Below, one piece after another: positions 41,046 to 51,322 of a stretch of DNA of 64,000 nucleotides. The DNA is taken from assembly GCA_947396885.1 (NCBI GenBank), contig OX377202.1, positions 62,274,034 through 62,338,033 on the forward strand, in the 5' to 3' direction. A model generated the notes under the pieces. That model saw only the letters and a list, made by a program, of their open reading frames with translations, was not told the DNA's origin and searched no databases. A program made the translations under genes and the position numbers. The first letter of the stretch is position 1. Each line of letters opens with the position of its first letter. Origin of the DNA: Heligmosomoides polygyrus polygyrus. Its lineage: Eukaryota > Nematoda > Chromadorea > Rhabditida > Heligmosomidae.

Positions 41046-42405
41046 AATGTTGTTTGCAACATAAGAAAAACTTAACATTAAAATCCATCAATTCTCTTGA
41101 AGGGGGGGGGGGTCGTACCAAGACCCTTCTGGTGACTGGGGTGGATCGTGAATTTCTGGCAGAAATCGCACTCCACGCTTGAGCCTGACCTGCACCTTCG
41201 AACCGCTTTAACTTTGTCCAATCACAAGCTAGATTGCTGTGTTTCAGCAAACTACTAGAGCGTTTTGCTTTCTACAAAATTCACAAGTTGCAACCGAAAA
41301 GGTTCACATGGCAGAGTTATCGCCCTCAGAACATGCCAGCGCGTGCAATTTAGCATAACAACGGTCGATGCTCTCTTCGTTCTTACTAGCCCAGATTACA
41401 TCTTACCCTACTGTCAATAATAACTTTCAATTCAGCATGAGAAGCTCTATCGAATGCAATCAAGCGTGGCCCAATTCGAAGGAATCGATTTTCGATCACG
41501 TCATGGTCCGTCAGCCGCGGGCACGAGCAGCCTCGCCCTTGATGGGAAATTGTCAAAAAACCGATTCTTCTGAAGTTGGTCGAAATTGACATCGTTCAAT
41601 AGAGCTTTTTATGTTGAAGCTAACGGTGTTATTGCGAGTGTCGAAGGCGTAAACATGGGCGAGTAAGGGCCGACGAAACTTTACAGCTCCCTTCCGCCGC
41701 TCTAAAATAGCAAACGGAGCTATGGCAGTTCAGGCAGCTCGGTAGCTGTGAGCAAGTTATCGTAAAGAGTCTTTAGACTTCTGCTCGTTCACGCGTTTCG
41801 GGGCCATTAGCTCGTCGCGTCTTTCCGCAGTGGCCCACCGAAATTGGAAAAAAATGCGGCACACAAGCCTCACCCGCATTTTCGCAGGTGGAGTAATTCT
41901 TAAAAAGTAAAGTAATTTAACCCGTAACTTGAACCATTCATCAACTGCACGGTTGTGCTTTAGATCACGCTAAGAAATTTGTGCTTCCTACAAGGTCCTC
42001 GAGCTGCAAAAGTGATAGATATTGCTCTGCGAACTCGCCCGCACGTGCACTTGCGAGCGGTCGCCCCGCTGGATTGATAGGTCTTGTTCTGTATGCATTG
42101 CTCACGGCGCACTCAAAGGCAAGCTGGACAGTCTCAGAACAGTTCCTGAGAAGGGCGGCTGAAAACTTAAAACTCCTCAAACGGTCACACTACAATCTGT
42201 TATTCGCCCACTCGATTGATTGTGTCGGGCCTATACGCATTGTTGAACTCTGCTGAGATTTATATGCCAGAACATAGAGCTTATACTGCTGAGCTCAAAT
42301 ATGTGCTTATTTTTACAGGCACTTGATTTTTTAAAAAGTTATTTGAAAAGCCGCTTTGGAACGCTCCAAAGCGGCTTTTTCGGCAATTGTCCGAAGGACA
42401 TGCAT

Positions 42406-42638
42406 GCTACTGTAGCGTGGCGGGCGTCACTATCAGTCACCACTTAAATGCTATCGGAAAAGTAAAAAAAAAATTGGCGTTGAATTGTTGGTGCACCGAG
42501 ATTGTCACTCCACTTTATTCGGCCTACGTTTCGGCGATTTCGTCTTCTTCGGAGCCTGGAAGAGTCCAAGTAACACTTAAAGAACTGCTCCTCAAGGGTC
42601 ATTTCATACTACATAAAGAAAATTAAAGGTGAATAGAA
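42406..42638 (+). pseudogene. Mariner transposase, continuation after the 5.4-kb insertion
   Basis: Reads SVAGVTISHHLNAIGKVKK, the second half of the helix-turn-helix region, in the frame left open at 36995 once one 9-bp TSD is removed. Beyond it the sequence is degenerate (LLLKGHFILHK) and ends where the Helitron-like terminus begins. Confidence 0.78.
42508..42552 (-). ncRNA. Hammerhead-ribozyme-like core (degenerate)
   Basis: Minus strand: GGCTCCGAAGAAGACGAAAT then CGCCGAAACGTAGGCC. CCGAAGA (consensus CTGANGA), a short stem, then GAAAC-GTA, flanked by GGC/GCC arms. The U4 to C change should disable it. Third member of a motif set also at 8575 and 18830. Confidence 0.35.
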
Positions 42639-42662
42639 TCCTTCTATATAATAAGCCGCTAA
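42639..42662 (+). mobile_element. Helitron-like 5' terminus, copy 1
   Basis: TCCTTCTATATAATAAGCCG followed by CTAA, preceded by A. TC start and TCCTATATAATAA-like sequence resemble known Helitron 5' ends. The identical 24-mer starts again at 44310, and both are followed by GTCTGTACGGG. No Rep/helicase gene and no CTRR hairpin end were found. Confidence 0.45.
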
Positions 42663-42800
42663 CGTCTGTACGGGGCGGAGCGTCTGTACGGGGCGGAGCG
42701 TCTGTACGGGGCGGAGCGTCTGTACGGGGGAGAGCGTCTGTACGGGGGAGAGCGTCTGTACGGGGGAGAGCGTCTGTACGGGGCGGAGTGTCTGTCCAGG
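42658..42800. repeat. 18-bp minisatellite, about 7 copies
   Basis: GCGTCTGTACGGGGCGGA repeated, with some units GGGGGAGA. Encodes SVRGGA repeats by chance of length 18. Confidence 0.95.
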
Positions 42801-42859
42801 GGGGGATCAGTGACGGTCTGCCTGGCCATCTGGGTGCTGAACTGTGAGGGGGAATCGTG

Positions 42860-43470
42860 GGGGGAGGGGGGTTGCAGTTGTGCAACGTGCCTGGCGACTC
42901 AGTAGACGTGCCGAACACGTTGCCCAACGTGCCTGGCGAGTCAGTAGACGTGCCGAACACGCTGCCAAACGTGCCTGGAGATGCGGTGCTGGAGTCCTGT
43001 AAGGGGGAATCGTCGGAGGAGGGGGGTTGCAGTTGTGCAACGTGCCTGGCGACTCAGTAGACGTGCCGAACACGTTGCCCAACGTGCCTGGCGAGTCAGT
43101 AGACGTGCCGAACACGCTGCCAAACGTGCCTGGAGATGCGGTGCTGGAGTCCTGTAAGGGGGAATCGTCGGAGGAGGGGGGTTGCAGTTGTGCAACGTGC
43201 CTGGCGACTCAGTAGACGTGCCGAACACGTTGCCCAACGTGCCTGGCGAGTCAGTAGACGTGCCGAACACGCTGCCAAACGTGCCTGGAGATGCGGTGCT
43301 GGAGTCCTGTAAGGGGGAATCGTCGGAGGAGGGGGGTTGCAGTTGTGCAACGTGCCTGGCGACTCAGTAGACGTGCCGAACACGTTGCCCAACGTGCCTG
43401 GCGAGTCAGTAGACGTGCCGAACACGCTGCCAAACGTGCCTGGAGATGCGGTGTTGGAGTAGAGAGAGGG
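42860..43470. repeat. 155-bp tandem array, about 4 copies
   Basis: Near-identical units starting about 42867, 43022, 43177 and 43332. Each contains three diverged 42-bp subunits of CAACGTGCCTGGCGASTCAG plus AGACGTGCCGAACACG. The period is not a multiple of three; frames on both strands are artefacts. Diverged 42-bp subunits recur at 48500-48640. Confidence 0.95.
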
Positions 43471-43488
43471 GGGGTGTAGGGGGGGGGG

Positions 43489-44274
43489 TGTATTTCGTTC
43501 AAGCGGTCCGAAACTTTAGCCTTGGGGGTAATCGAGGTCGCTGAACACGAATCTGAAGTTGATCAATCGATATCGATCGATAATATCGATTTTTCGTGTA
43601 TTTCGTCCAAGCGGTCCGAAACTTTAGCCTTGGGGGTAATCGAGGTCGCTGAACACGAATCTGAAGTTGATCAATCGATATCGATCGATAATATCGATTT
43701 TTCGTGTATTTCGTTAAAGCGGTCCGAAACTTTAGCCTTGGGGGTAATCGAGGTCGCTGAACACGAATCTGAAGTTGATCAATCGATATCGATCGATAAT
43801 ATCGATTTTTCGTGTATTTCGTCCAAGCGGTCCGAAACTTTAGCCTTGGGGGTAATCGAGGTCGCTGAACACGAATCTGAAGTTGATCAATCGATATCGA
43901 TCGATAATATCGATTTTTCGTGTATTTCGTTCAAGCGGTCCGAAACTTTTGCCTTGGGGGTAATCGAGGTCGCTGAACACGAATCTAAAGTTGATCAATC
44001 GATATCGATCGATAATATCGATTTTTCGTGTATTTCGTTCAAGCGGTCCGAAACTTTAGCCTTGGGGGTAATCGAGGTCGCTGAACACGAATCTGAAGTT
44101 GATCAATCGATATCGATCGATAATATCGATTTTTCGTGTATCTCGTCCAAGCGGTCCGAAACTTTAGCCTTGGGGGTAATCGAGGTCGCTGAAGACGAAT
44201 CTGAAGTTGATCAATCGATATCGGTCGATATTATCGATCTTTTGTGGATGCCATTCAAGCGGTGTGGAATTTAA
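43489..44274 (+). repeat. 108-bp tandem array with an open 250-codon frame
   Basis: Seven units of 108 bp (starts of the LGVIEVAEHESEVDQSIS frame at 43522, 43630, 43738, 43846, 43954, 44062, 44170). Each contains ATCGATATCGATCGATAATA, a palindrome. The open frame persists because 108 is divisible by 3. Units differ mainly by non-synonymous changes (SSK/SLK/SFK, E/K), arguing against selection on a protein. The last unit is most diverged. Most likely a satellite. Confidence 0.93.
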
Positions 44275-44309
44275 GGCGTGTAGGTGGTGGAGGTCATCAT
44301 CATCCTTCT

Positions 44310-44333
44310 TCCTTCTATATAATAAGCCGCTAA
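44310..44333 (+). mobile_element. Helitron-like 5' terminus, copy 2
   Basis: Same 24-mer as at 42639, again followed within 40 bp by GTCTGTACGGG and then GTCTGTCCAGG, so the two loci are homologous starts of one repeat family rather than a chance match. Confidence 0.45.
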
Positions 44334-44339
44334 GGGGAG

Positions 44340-44730
44340 TGTAACTTCTGTCAGTCTGTACGGGATGCCGTGTCAGTCCAGGGCGACGTGTTTGTCCTGT
44401 CTGTCCAGGAGGGGTCCAGTAACGATATGCCTCTATCCGGTGTTGGAGGAGTGCGAGGGAAGTGTGTTGGGAAAATCGGTGACGATGACATCGACAGCCT
44501 TAGTCACCGTTACCTACCGTACCCTACCATAATCGGCTGAAATTTCAAAGAAGGATGTTAGATTCGTGATCAGCACGCTAATTAACCACCCCCCCCCCTA
44601 GGCGAAGTGTGGGCGAAGTTTTTTTCGTAGCTCTACTCTACCTCTGGAGTGAGCGATCTCTAAGCAGGAGGGTGCAGACACTGCACTCTACTTCCCTTCA
44701 GTGCTTTTTCTCAAGAATTATTGACTTGAC
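44340..44730. repeat. Unit shared with 46960-47255 and 48195-48360
   Basis: GGAGTGCGAGGGAAGTGT, AAAATCGGTGACGATGACAT, and a poly-C run before CTAGGCGAAGTG recur almost identically at the three places, marking segmental duplication within the satellite block. Confidence 0.9.
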
Positions 44731-44879
44731 GTTTTGAATTTAAAATTACGCGGGTGTTTTGAATCTAGGCGGGACCTAATCGAAGCGCAGTGGCGCTCTC
44801 TGACTTTGCCGACGGATTCATTTTCTCCTAATCAAAGCGCGGTGGCGCTCTCTGACGTCTTCGACGGATTCATTTTCTA

Positions 44880-47800
44880 TTTCGAGGAGTTTGACTTGCT
44901 TTTTCGGTGTTTCGCTTTTGATTAGCCTCATTGATTACGCTACGATCCGGTGAACAACGGAAGAAGGCATCGTGATATCGCTGATGAAGGGGGGGGGGTG
45001 AGACAACGGCTTGATGATTCGTTTCAGTCAGAGGCTGAGTCATTTTATCAGCGAAATCGCTCCGAAGAAATCAAACTGTTGAAAAAGTCCAGGTGAAATG
45101 GTTAGAAGTTCGAGCGTGAGTATCTTCTGTTGTTTTTGATCGTTTCTGATGTTTGGATTGCGTGTTCTGACGTCTTCGACGGATTCATTTTTTATTTCGA
45201 GGAGTTTGACTTGCTTTTTGGGTGTTTCGCTTTTGATTAGCCTCATTGATTACGCTACGATCCGGTGAACAACGGAAGAAGGCATCGTGATATCGCTGAT
45301 GAAGGGGGAGGGGGGGGGGGGGGTGAGACAACGGCTCGATGATTCGTTTCAGTCAGAGGCTGAGTCATTTTATCAGCGAAATCGCTCCGAAGAAATCAAA
45401 CCGTTGAAAAAGTACGGGTGAAATGGTTGGAAGTTCGAGCGTGATTGTCTTCTTTTGTTTTTGATCGTTTCTGATGTTCGGCTCGCGTCTTCTGACGTCT
45501 TCGACGGATTCATTTTCTATTTCGAGGAGTTTGACTTGCTTTTTGGGTGTTTCGCTTTTGATTAGCCTCATTGATTACGCTACGATCCGGTGAACAACGG
45601 AAGAAGGCATCGTGATATCGCTGATGAAGGGGGGGGGGGGGTGAGACAACGGCTTGATGATTCGTTTCAGTCAGAGGCTGAGTCATTTTATCAGCGAAAT
45701 CGCTCCGAAGAAATCAAACTGTTGAAAAAGTCCGGGTGAAATGGTTAGAAGTTCGAGCGTGATTGTCTTCTTTTGTTTTTGATCGTTTCTGATGTTCGGC
45801 TCGCGTCTTCTGACGTCTTCGACGGATTCATTTTCTATTTCGAGGAGTTTGACTTGCTTTTTGGGTGTTTCGCTTTTGATTAGCCTCATTGATTACGCTG
45901 CGATCAGGTGAACAGCTGAAGGAGGTATCGTGATATCGCTGATGAAGGGGGGGGGGGGTGGGGTGAGACAACGGCTCGATGATTCGTTTCGGTCAGAGGC
46001 TGAGTCATTTCATCAGCGAAATCGCTCCGAGGAAATCAAACTGTTGAAAAAGTACGGGTGAAATGGTTAGAAGTTCGAGCGTGAGTATCTTCTGTTGTTT
46101 TTGATCGTTTCTGATGTTCGGCTCGCGTCTTCTGACGTCTTCGACGGATTCATTTTCTATTTCGAGGAGTTTGACTTGCTTTTTGGGTGTTTCGCTTTTG
46201 ATTAGCCTCATTGATTACGCTGCGATCAGGTGAACAGCTGAAGGAGGTATCGTGATATCGCTGATGAAGGGGGGGGGGGGTGGGGTGAGACAACGGCTCG
46301 ATGATTCGTTTCGGTCAGAGGCTGAGTCATTTCATCAGCGAAATCGCTCCGAGGAAATCAAACTGTTGAAAAAGTGCGGGTGAAATGGTTAGAAGTTCGA
46401 GCGTGAGTATCTTCTGTTGTTTTTGATCGTTTCTGATGTTCGGCTCGCGTCTTCTGACGTCTTCGACGGATTCATTTTCTATTTCGAGGAGTTCGACTTG
46501 CTTTTTGGGTGTTTCGCTTTTGATTAGCCTCATTGATTACGCTACGATCCGGTGAACAACGGAAGAAGGCATCGTGATATCGCTGATGAAGGGGGGGGGG
46601 GGTGAGACAACGGCTCGGTGATTCGTTTCAGTCAGAGGATGAGTCACTTTATCAGCAAAATCGCTCCGAAGAAATCAAACTGTTGAAAAAGTCCGGGTGA
46701 AATGGTTAGAAGTTCGAGCGTGAGTGTCTTCTGTTGTTTTTGATCGTTTCTGATGTTCGGCTCGCGTCTTCTGACGTCTTCGACGATTTCGTTTTCTATT
46801 TCGAGGAGTTTGACTTGCTTTTTGGGTGTTTCGCTTTTGATTGACATCACTGATTACGCTGCGATCAGGTGAACAGCGGAAGGAGGCATCTTGATATCGG
46901 CAGATATCAAGATGCCTCCTTCATCGAGCCGTTGTCTCACCCCCCCCCCCTTCATCAGCGATATCTGGAGGAGTGCGAGGGAAGTGTGAGGGGAAAATCG
47001 GTGACGATGACATCGACAGCCTTAGTCACCGTTACCTACCGTACCCTACCATAATCGGCTGAAATTTCAAAGAAGGATGTTAGATTCGTGATCAGCACGC
47101 TAATTAACCACCCCCCCCCCCTAGGCGAAGTGTGGGCGAAGTTTTTTTCGTAGCTCTACTCTACCTCTGGAGTGAGCGATCTCTAAGCAGGAGGGTGCAG
47201 ACACTGCACTCTACCTCCCTTCAGTGCTTTTTCTCAAGAATTATTGACTTGACGTTTTGAATTTAAAATTACGCGGGTGTTTTGAATCTAGGCGGGACCT
47301 AATCGAAGCGCAGTGGCGCTCTCTGACTTTGCCGACGGATTCATTTTCTCCTAATCAAAGCGCGGTGGCGCTCTCTGACGTCTTCGACGATTTCGTTTTC
47401 TATTTCGAGGAGTTTGACTTGCTTTTTCGGTGTTTCGCTTTTGATTAGCCTCATTGATTACGCTACGATCCGGTGAACAACGGAAGAAGGCATCGTGATA
47501 TCGCTGATGAAGGGGGGGGGGGTGAGACAACGGCTCGGTGATTCGTTTCAGTCAGAGGCTGAGTCACTTTATCAGCAAAATCGCTCCGAAGAAATCAAAC
47601 TGTTGAAAAAGTCCGGGTGAAATGGTTAGAAGTTCGAGCGTGATTGTCTTCTTTTGTTTTTGATCGTTTCTGATGTTCGGCTCGCGTCTTCTGACGTCTT
47701 CGACGATTTCGTTTTCTATTTCGAGGAGTTTGACTTGCTTTTTCGGTGTTTCGCTTTTGATTAGCCTCATTGATTACGTTACGATCCGGTGAACAACGGA

Positions 47801-48200
47801 AGAAGGCATCGTGATATCGCTGATGAAGGGGGGGGGGGTGAGACAACGGCTCGGTGATTCGTTTCAGTCAGAGGCTGAGTCACTTTATCAGCAAAATCGC
47901 TCCGAAGAAATCAAACTGTTGAAAAAGTCCGGGTGAAATGGTTAGAAGTTCGAGCGTGAGTGTCTTCTGTTGTTTTTGATCGTTTCTGATGTTCGGCTCG
48001 CGTCTTCTGACGTCTTCGACGATTTCGTTTTCTATTTCGAGGAGTTTGACTTGCTTTTTGGGTGTTTCGCTTTTGATTGACATCACTGATTACGCTGCGA
48101 TCAGGTGAACAGCGGAAGGAGGCATCTTGATATCGGCAGATATCAAGATGCCTCCTTCATCGAGCCGTTGTCTCACCCCCCCCCCCTTCATCAGCGATAT
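44880..48200. repeat. ~320-bp satellite array with G-tracts, segmentally duplicated
   Basis: Units begin with a 9-17 G run and GTGAGACAACGGCTCGATGA. Minus-strand copies of a 68-codon frame (RLIKSETPKKQVKLLEIENE) end at 45040, 45365, 45683, 46005, 46327, 46644, 47564 and 47880; spacing 317-325 bp, varying with the G-tract. A 1236-bp block is repeated (46644 to 47880). Units are closely similar, indicating recent expansion or gene conversion. Exact G-tract lengths may be assembly errors. Confidence 0.95.
46855..46970. repeat. Head-to-head junction (palindrome) in the satellite
   Basis: GGAGGCATCTTGATATC-GGCA-GATATCAAGATGCCTCC is a near-perfect hairpin; to its right the unit continues inverted (poly-C, CTTCATCAGCGATATC). 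The same junction recurs at 48115-48205. Confidence 0.92.
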
Positions 48201-48499
48201 CTGGAGGAGTGCGAGGGAAGTGTGAGGGGAAAATCGGTGACGATGACATCGACAGCCTTAGTCACCGTTACCTACCGTACCCTACCATAATCGGCTGAAA
48301 TTTCAAAGAAGGATGTTAGATTCGTGATCAGCACGCTAATTAATCCACCCCCCCCCCCCTAGGGGAAGTGTGGGCGAAGTTTTTGGGAGTGTTGGCGAGG
48401 TCGAAGTTCGTTTTCAGAACTTCGATCGCCGTCAATTGATACTGATCAAATTATGGGGAGCAAAAAAAAACAGAAAATACCCGAGCGTCTTCTTCGTGC

Positions 48500-48645
48500 C
48501 AGGGGATTCAGAAGACGTGCGCAGTACGTCGAATGACGTTTCAAAGACGTCGCTCAACGTGTTTGGGGATTCAGGTGGACGTGCCGAAGGCATCGTCCAA
48601 TATGCCTGGGGATTCAGAAGACGTGCCGAAGACGTCGTCAGCTAA
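48500..48645. repeat. Diverged 42-bp units related to the 155-bp array
   Basis: GTGCCAGGGGATTCAGAAGA, then TGTTTGGGGATTCAGGTGGA and ATGCCTGGGGATTCAGAAGA, each followed by CGTG-type sequence, match the CCTGGCGACTCAGTAGACGT subunit at 42.9-43.4 kb, tying both flanks of the satellite block together. Confidence 0.75.
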
Positions 48646-48835
48646 GGGGGATCATTGAGGGGAACCAGTACCAGTAATGGGTGAACGTTTCACTAAGGAG
48701 AACCAGTAGCGTGGAACCAATAGATCGCCCTATCATACTATATACTGCACGTACTGAGAGCCTTTTCTAGTCCTAGGTAGGGAAAAAGCTGTACAAGTAG
48801 ACCAGCTAGCTTGATGTCATTGTCCTTAGCTTAGA

Positions 48836-48905
48836 GATACTGCAACATCGCGCGAAGCGCGCAAGTGCGAGGCACGCCGATAGGCGTGACGGAGCACTTG
48901 TGAAG
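48836..48905 (+). pseudogene. LINE RT C-terminal scrap
   Basis: Encodes CNIARSAQVRGTPIGVTEHL then a stop. The same peptide, one or two residues changed, is in the minus-strand fragment at 51569. Confidence 0.6.
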
Positions 48906-49538
48906 AATACGATGCGGAGAAACGACAAAGGGCTAACCTTGTAATGGAAGCCGAGCAGCTCCACCAGGCATCGTCGCATGCAGGTGAACATTAGTGAATA
49001 ACTTAAGCTCTATGGACCACCTACACTAAGTATCTCTTAGGGCACGACCCTGTAGGTCAATACCCAGAGAGAGTGCCAGTTCTTGCGGCACCGCCACGCA
49101 CTCGTCTCTACGATTGATCTTTTGGTTCCGCGATGCGGTCTAGAATGCCTCCAGCGTTTTCCGCGTGGACACGCCTCTCTCACGTGCAAGGATCGTGACA
49201 GTCACCTGGACCATTGGGCTGTCATGAAAGACTACATTGTGTTAGCTTATTAGAGTCGATCTCTGCGATTTCTAAGGCCGCCTATGTGCTCCTTCACCCT
49301 TAAAGCGACCTTCCTGTTTCCCGACATACCCCTCTTTGCATTCCCTGCATGACATGAGGTACGCCACCCTCGAGATCATACAATCACCGGGTTTTCCAAA
49401 CGGACACGCTGACACGAGGAGGGTAGGACAGCAGCGGTCGCACAATCAATTGAGAACTAGTTGTCCCTTCAAATTCATGGGAGGGACTTTTACCACCGTT
49501 ATCAGTTCACGGAGGTCTGCCTTTCGAAGGCAACAGCA

Positions 49539-49701
49539 GGGGCCGGATTCATCAACAATTAAACCTTTGGGTATGCGGGGTATAAGGGGTAGAGATAAGA
49601 TAAGAGTCAGATAGAGATAAGGTAAGAGTTAGAGACGCATGCTTTGTCGTGGGTATCTCTACCCCTATACCCACGGGTTAGTCGTTGATGAATCCGGCCC
49701 C
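49539..49701. repeat. Palindromic MITE, copy B
   Basis: GGGGCCGGATTCATCAACAA ... TTGATGAATCCGGCCCC; 163 bp; same family as 15632-15790. Confidence 0.9.
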
Positions 49702-50332
49702 AGATTTCCCTGCTGATCTCGCCCGATATGAACGGTGTGCAGAATGAAATTTTGTTTTGCTCGGCTTCGTTTCTGTTTGCAACCACTGAGCGATGTTATG
49801 TTTGGTAGAAAACCTTATAGAGGGTGTCCATTCAAGAGCGCGATGTGTTCTGCAAGCTCCCTAGAGAGCGCCTTCTGGGTGCTGCAAGACGACACTGCGA
49901 CAGCTGTTGAGTGTTGAGGATTGAGTATGATTTATTTCATGTTGGATGTATGTGTAGACTTGAAGTGGACTAGTATGTTGTTGTTACTAGGTTTGCGATA
50001 CCACTTCGTTTTGGTGAAATTCCTAGCCTGGCTAATCCGCACATTGACGAACGGGAGTCAATCATTCTCGGCGTAAGGCGGATATACACGGACTGCTTGG
50101 TTTTCGAAACAGGTATCCATTTCAACTTGTGCTAAACACACCACAACGCAGTAGTCTATAAACCGACTTTAGACACATGAATGCCGCTGCTAGGACGACT
50201 GGAGCTAAGCGCCTACCCACTGCTAGGCCTTTTATTTGCTTTAAGAAGTTTTTAATGCCTTAAGAAGACTTGAAAACATGCACGTGAGACACCCATTGAT
50301 GAGCGTCATTAGATGGACGATGGTGAGCCCGT

Positions 50333-51086
50333 ACGAAGAAATTAGAAAAGTGGATCCTGCATGAAGTGACCTCCGGATTGAAGCTGAAGAGCTACGACAC
50401 TTGTGTTTCGTTAACGCTGCGCAATCTAAGGGAGCCTTTTTTGGATAGGATTGTGACATGCAACGAAAATCAGATTCTTCATCTCATTCGTCGTCGCACT
50501 GCACAATGGCTGGGCAAGAATGAAAGTTCCAAGAAGTTGCCGAAACCAAATCTCCATGCAAAGAAGACTGTGGTGACCGTATGGTGGACATTGGCTGGTA
50601 TAGACCATTACAGGTTCTTGTAGACTGGAGAGAGTATCACAGCGGAAAAGCATTGTGCCGAAATTGAAGCGAAGCACCAGAAGTTGATTGAAAAACCGCC
50701 GATTTTGATCAATCGAAGGTGCCCAATCCTACTCATAACAACGCGCGTCCGCACGTTTCAAAAATTGTTATCCAGAAACTGCACGAAACTCTGCCACATT
50801 CCGCATATTCGTCAGATCTGTCCTCTACCGTTCATCATATTTTCAAGCATTTAGATCGTCATGTGAAGGACAAAAAATTCAGTAACCAAGATGATGTCGA
50901 AAATGACTTATGCTCTATTAATATTTCTAATTTAATAAAGATGGAAAACCTAAGCTATCGTCGCTTTGGAAAAAGTGCATTAATTGTAATGGTGCCTATT
51001 TCGATTAATAAAATGGCTTCCAAAAAGTTAAAGTTATGGTCTGCCGAAGTTTTCTGTTAAAATCGGTCATTTCATATTCAACGATC
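50333..51086 (+). pseudogene. Mariner transposase fragment, 5'-truncated
   Basis: Starts near KKLEKWILHEV and reads SYDTCVSLTLRNLREPFLDR, then the catalytic region. All three catalytic Asp positions are lost: IVTCNEN for IVTCDEK, PTHNNARPH for LHDNARPH, and SSDLSSTVHH for SPDLSPTDYH. The right TIR (reverse GATCGTTGAATATGAAATGA) ends at 51086 next to TA and matches the left TIR of the mariner at 36517. Confidence 0.9.
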
Positions 51087-51322
51087 TAATATTTGTGATC
51101 GATCCAAGGGGCCACGAAAAATCTGACACAAGAAAACGCTATATTGAATTACAAAATGCCTAACCTAGCTGGCTAACTGTGAAGCGCTCTCATAGCACTC
51201 TGAATTTTATTGTAGTTTCCTTCTTGATTGGAACTTCTCCGCATAATGTTGATGTAAGTATTGTAGTTCTCTTCAACAGTTTTCCTCGAACGAGAGCAAA
51301 GTTGTTAAAGATTTTACCTGCG

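Larger units (their letters stand above)
36996..42405. mobile_element. 5.4-kb long-TIR element (Mutator-like or foldback), inserted in mariner
   Basis: GCTACAGTA (36987-36995) and GCTACTGTA (42406-42414) form a 9-bp TSD with one mismatch. Ends GCATGTCCTTTGGTCAATTG and, reversed, GCATGTCCTTCGGACAATTG open inverted arms that match for about 0.9-1.3 kb (left 36996-38345, right about 41466-42405), including AAAGCCGCTTTGGA, ACTCGATTGATTGTG and CCCACTGCGG segments. Long TIRs plus 9-bp TSD fit Mutator-like elements. No transposase; the interior is made of smaller palindromes and MITEs. Confidence 0.82.

Noticed and set aside
42639..42662. Reading ATCCTTCTATATAATAAG as mariner coding (ILLYNK versus WILYNN)
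   Set aside because: The same 24-mer starts a homologous unit at 44310 without mariner sequence before it, so an element terminus explains it better.
42604..43502. Pro/Thr-rich and Val-rich repeat proteins on both strands
   Set aside because: Products of the 18- and 155-bp arrays; the 155-bp period breaks frames.
43522..44274. 250-residue repeat protein gene
   Set aside because: The frame stays open because the satellite period is 108 bp. Unit differences are mostly non-synonymous, so I annotate it as a satellite and keep the protein only as a possibility.
42658..48360. CRISPR-like array
   Set aside because: Direct tandem repeats without unique spacers, in a eukaryotic genome.
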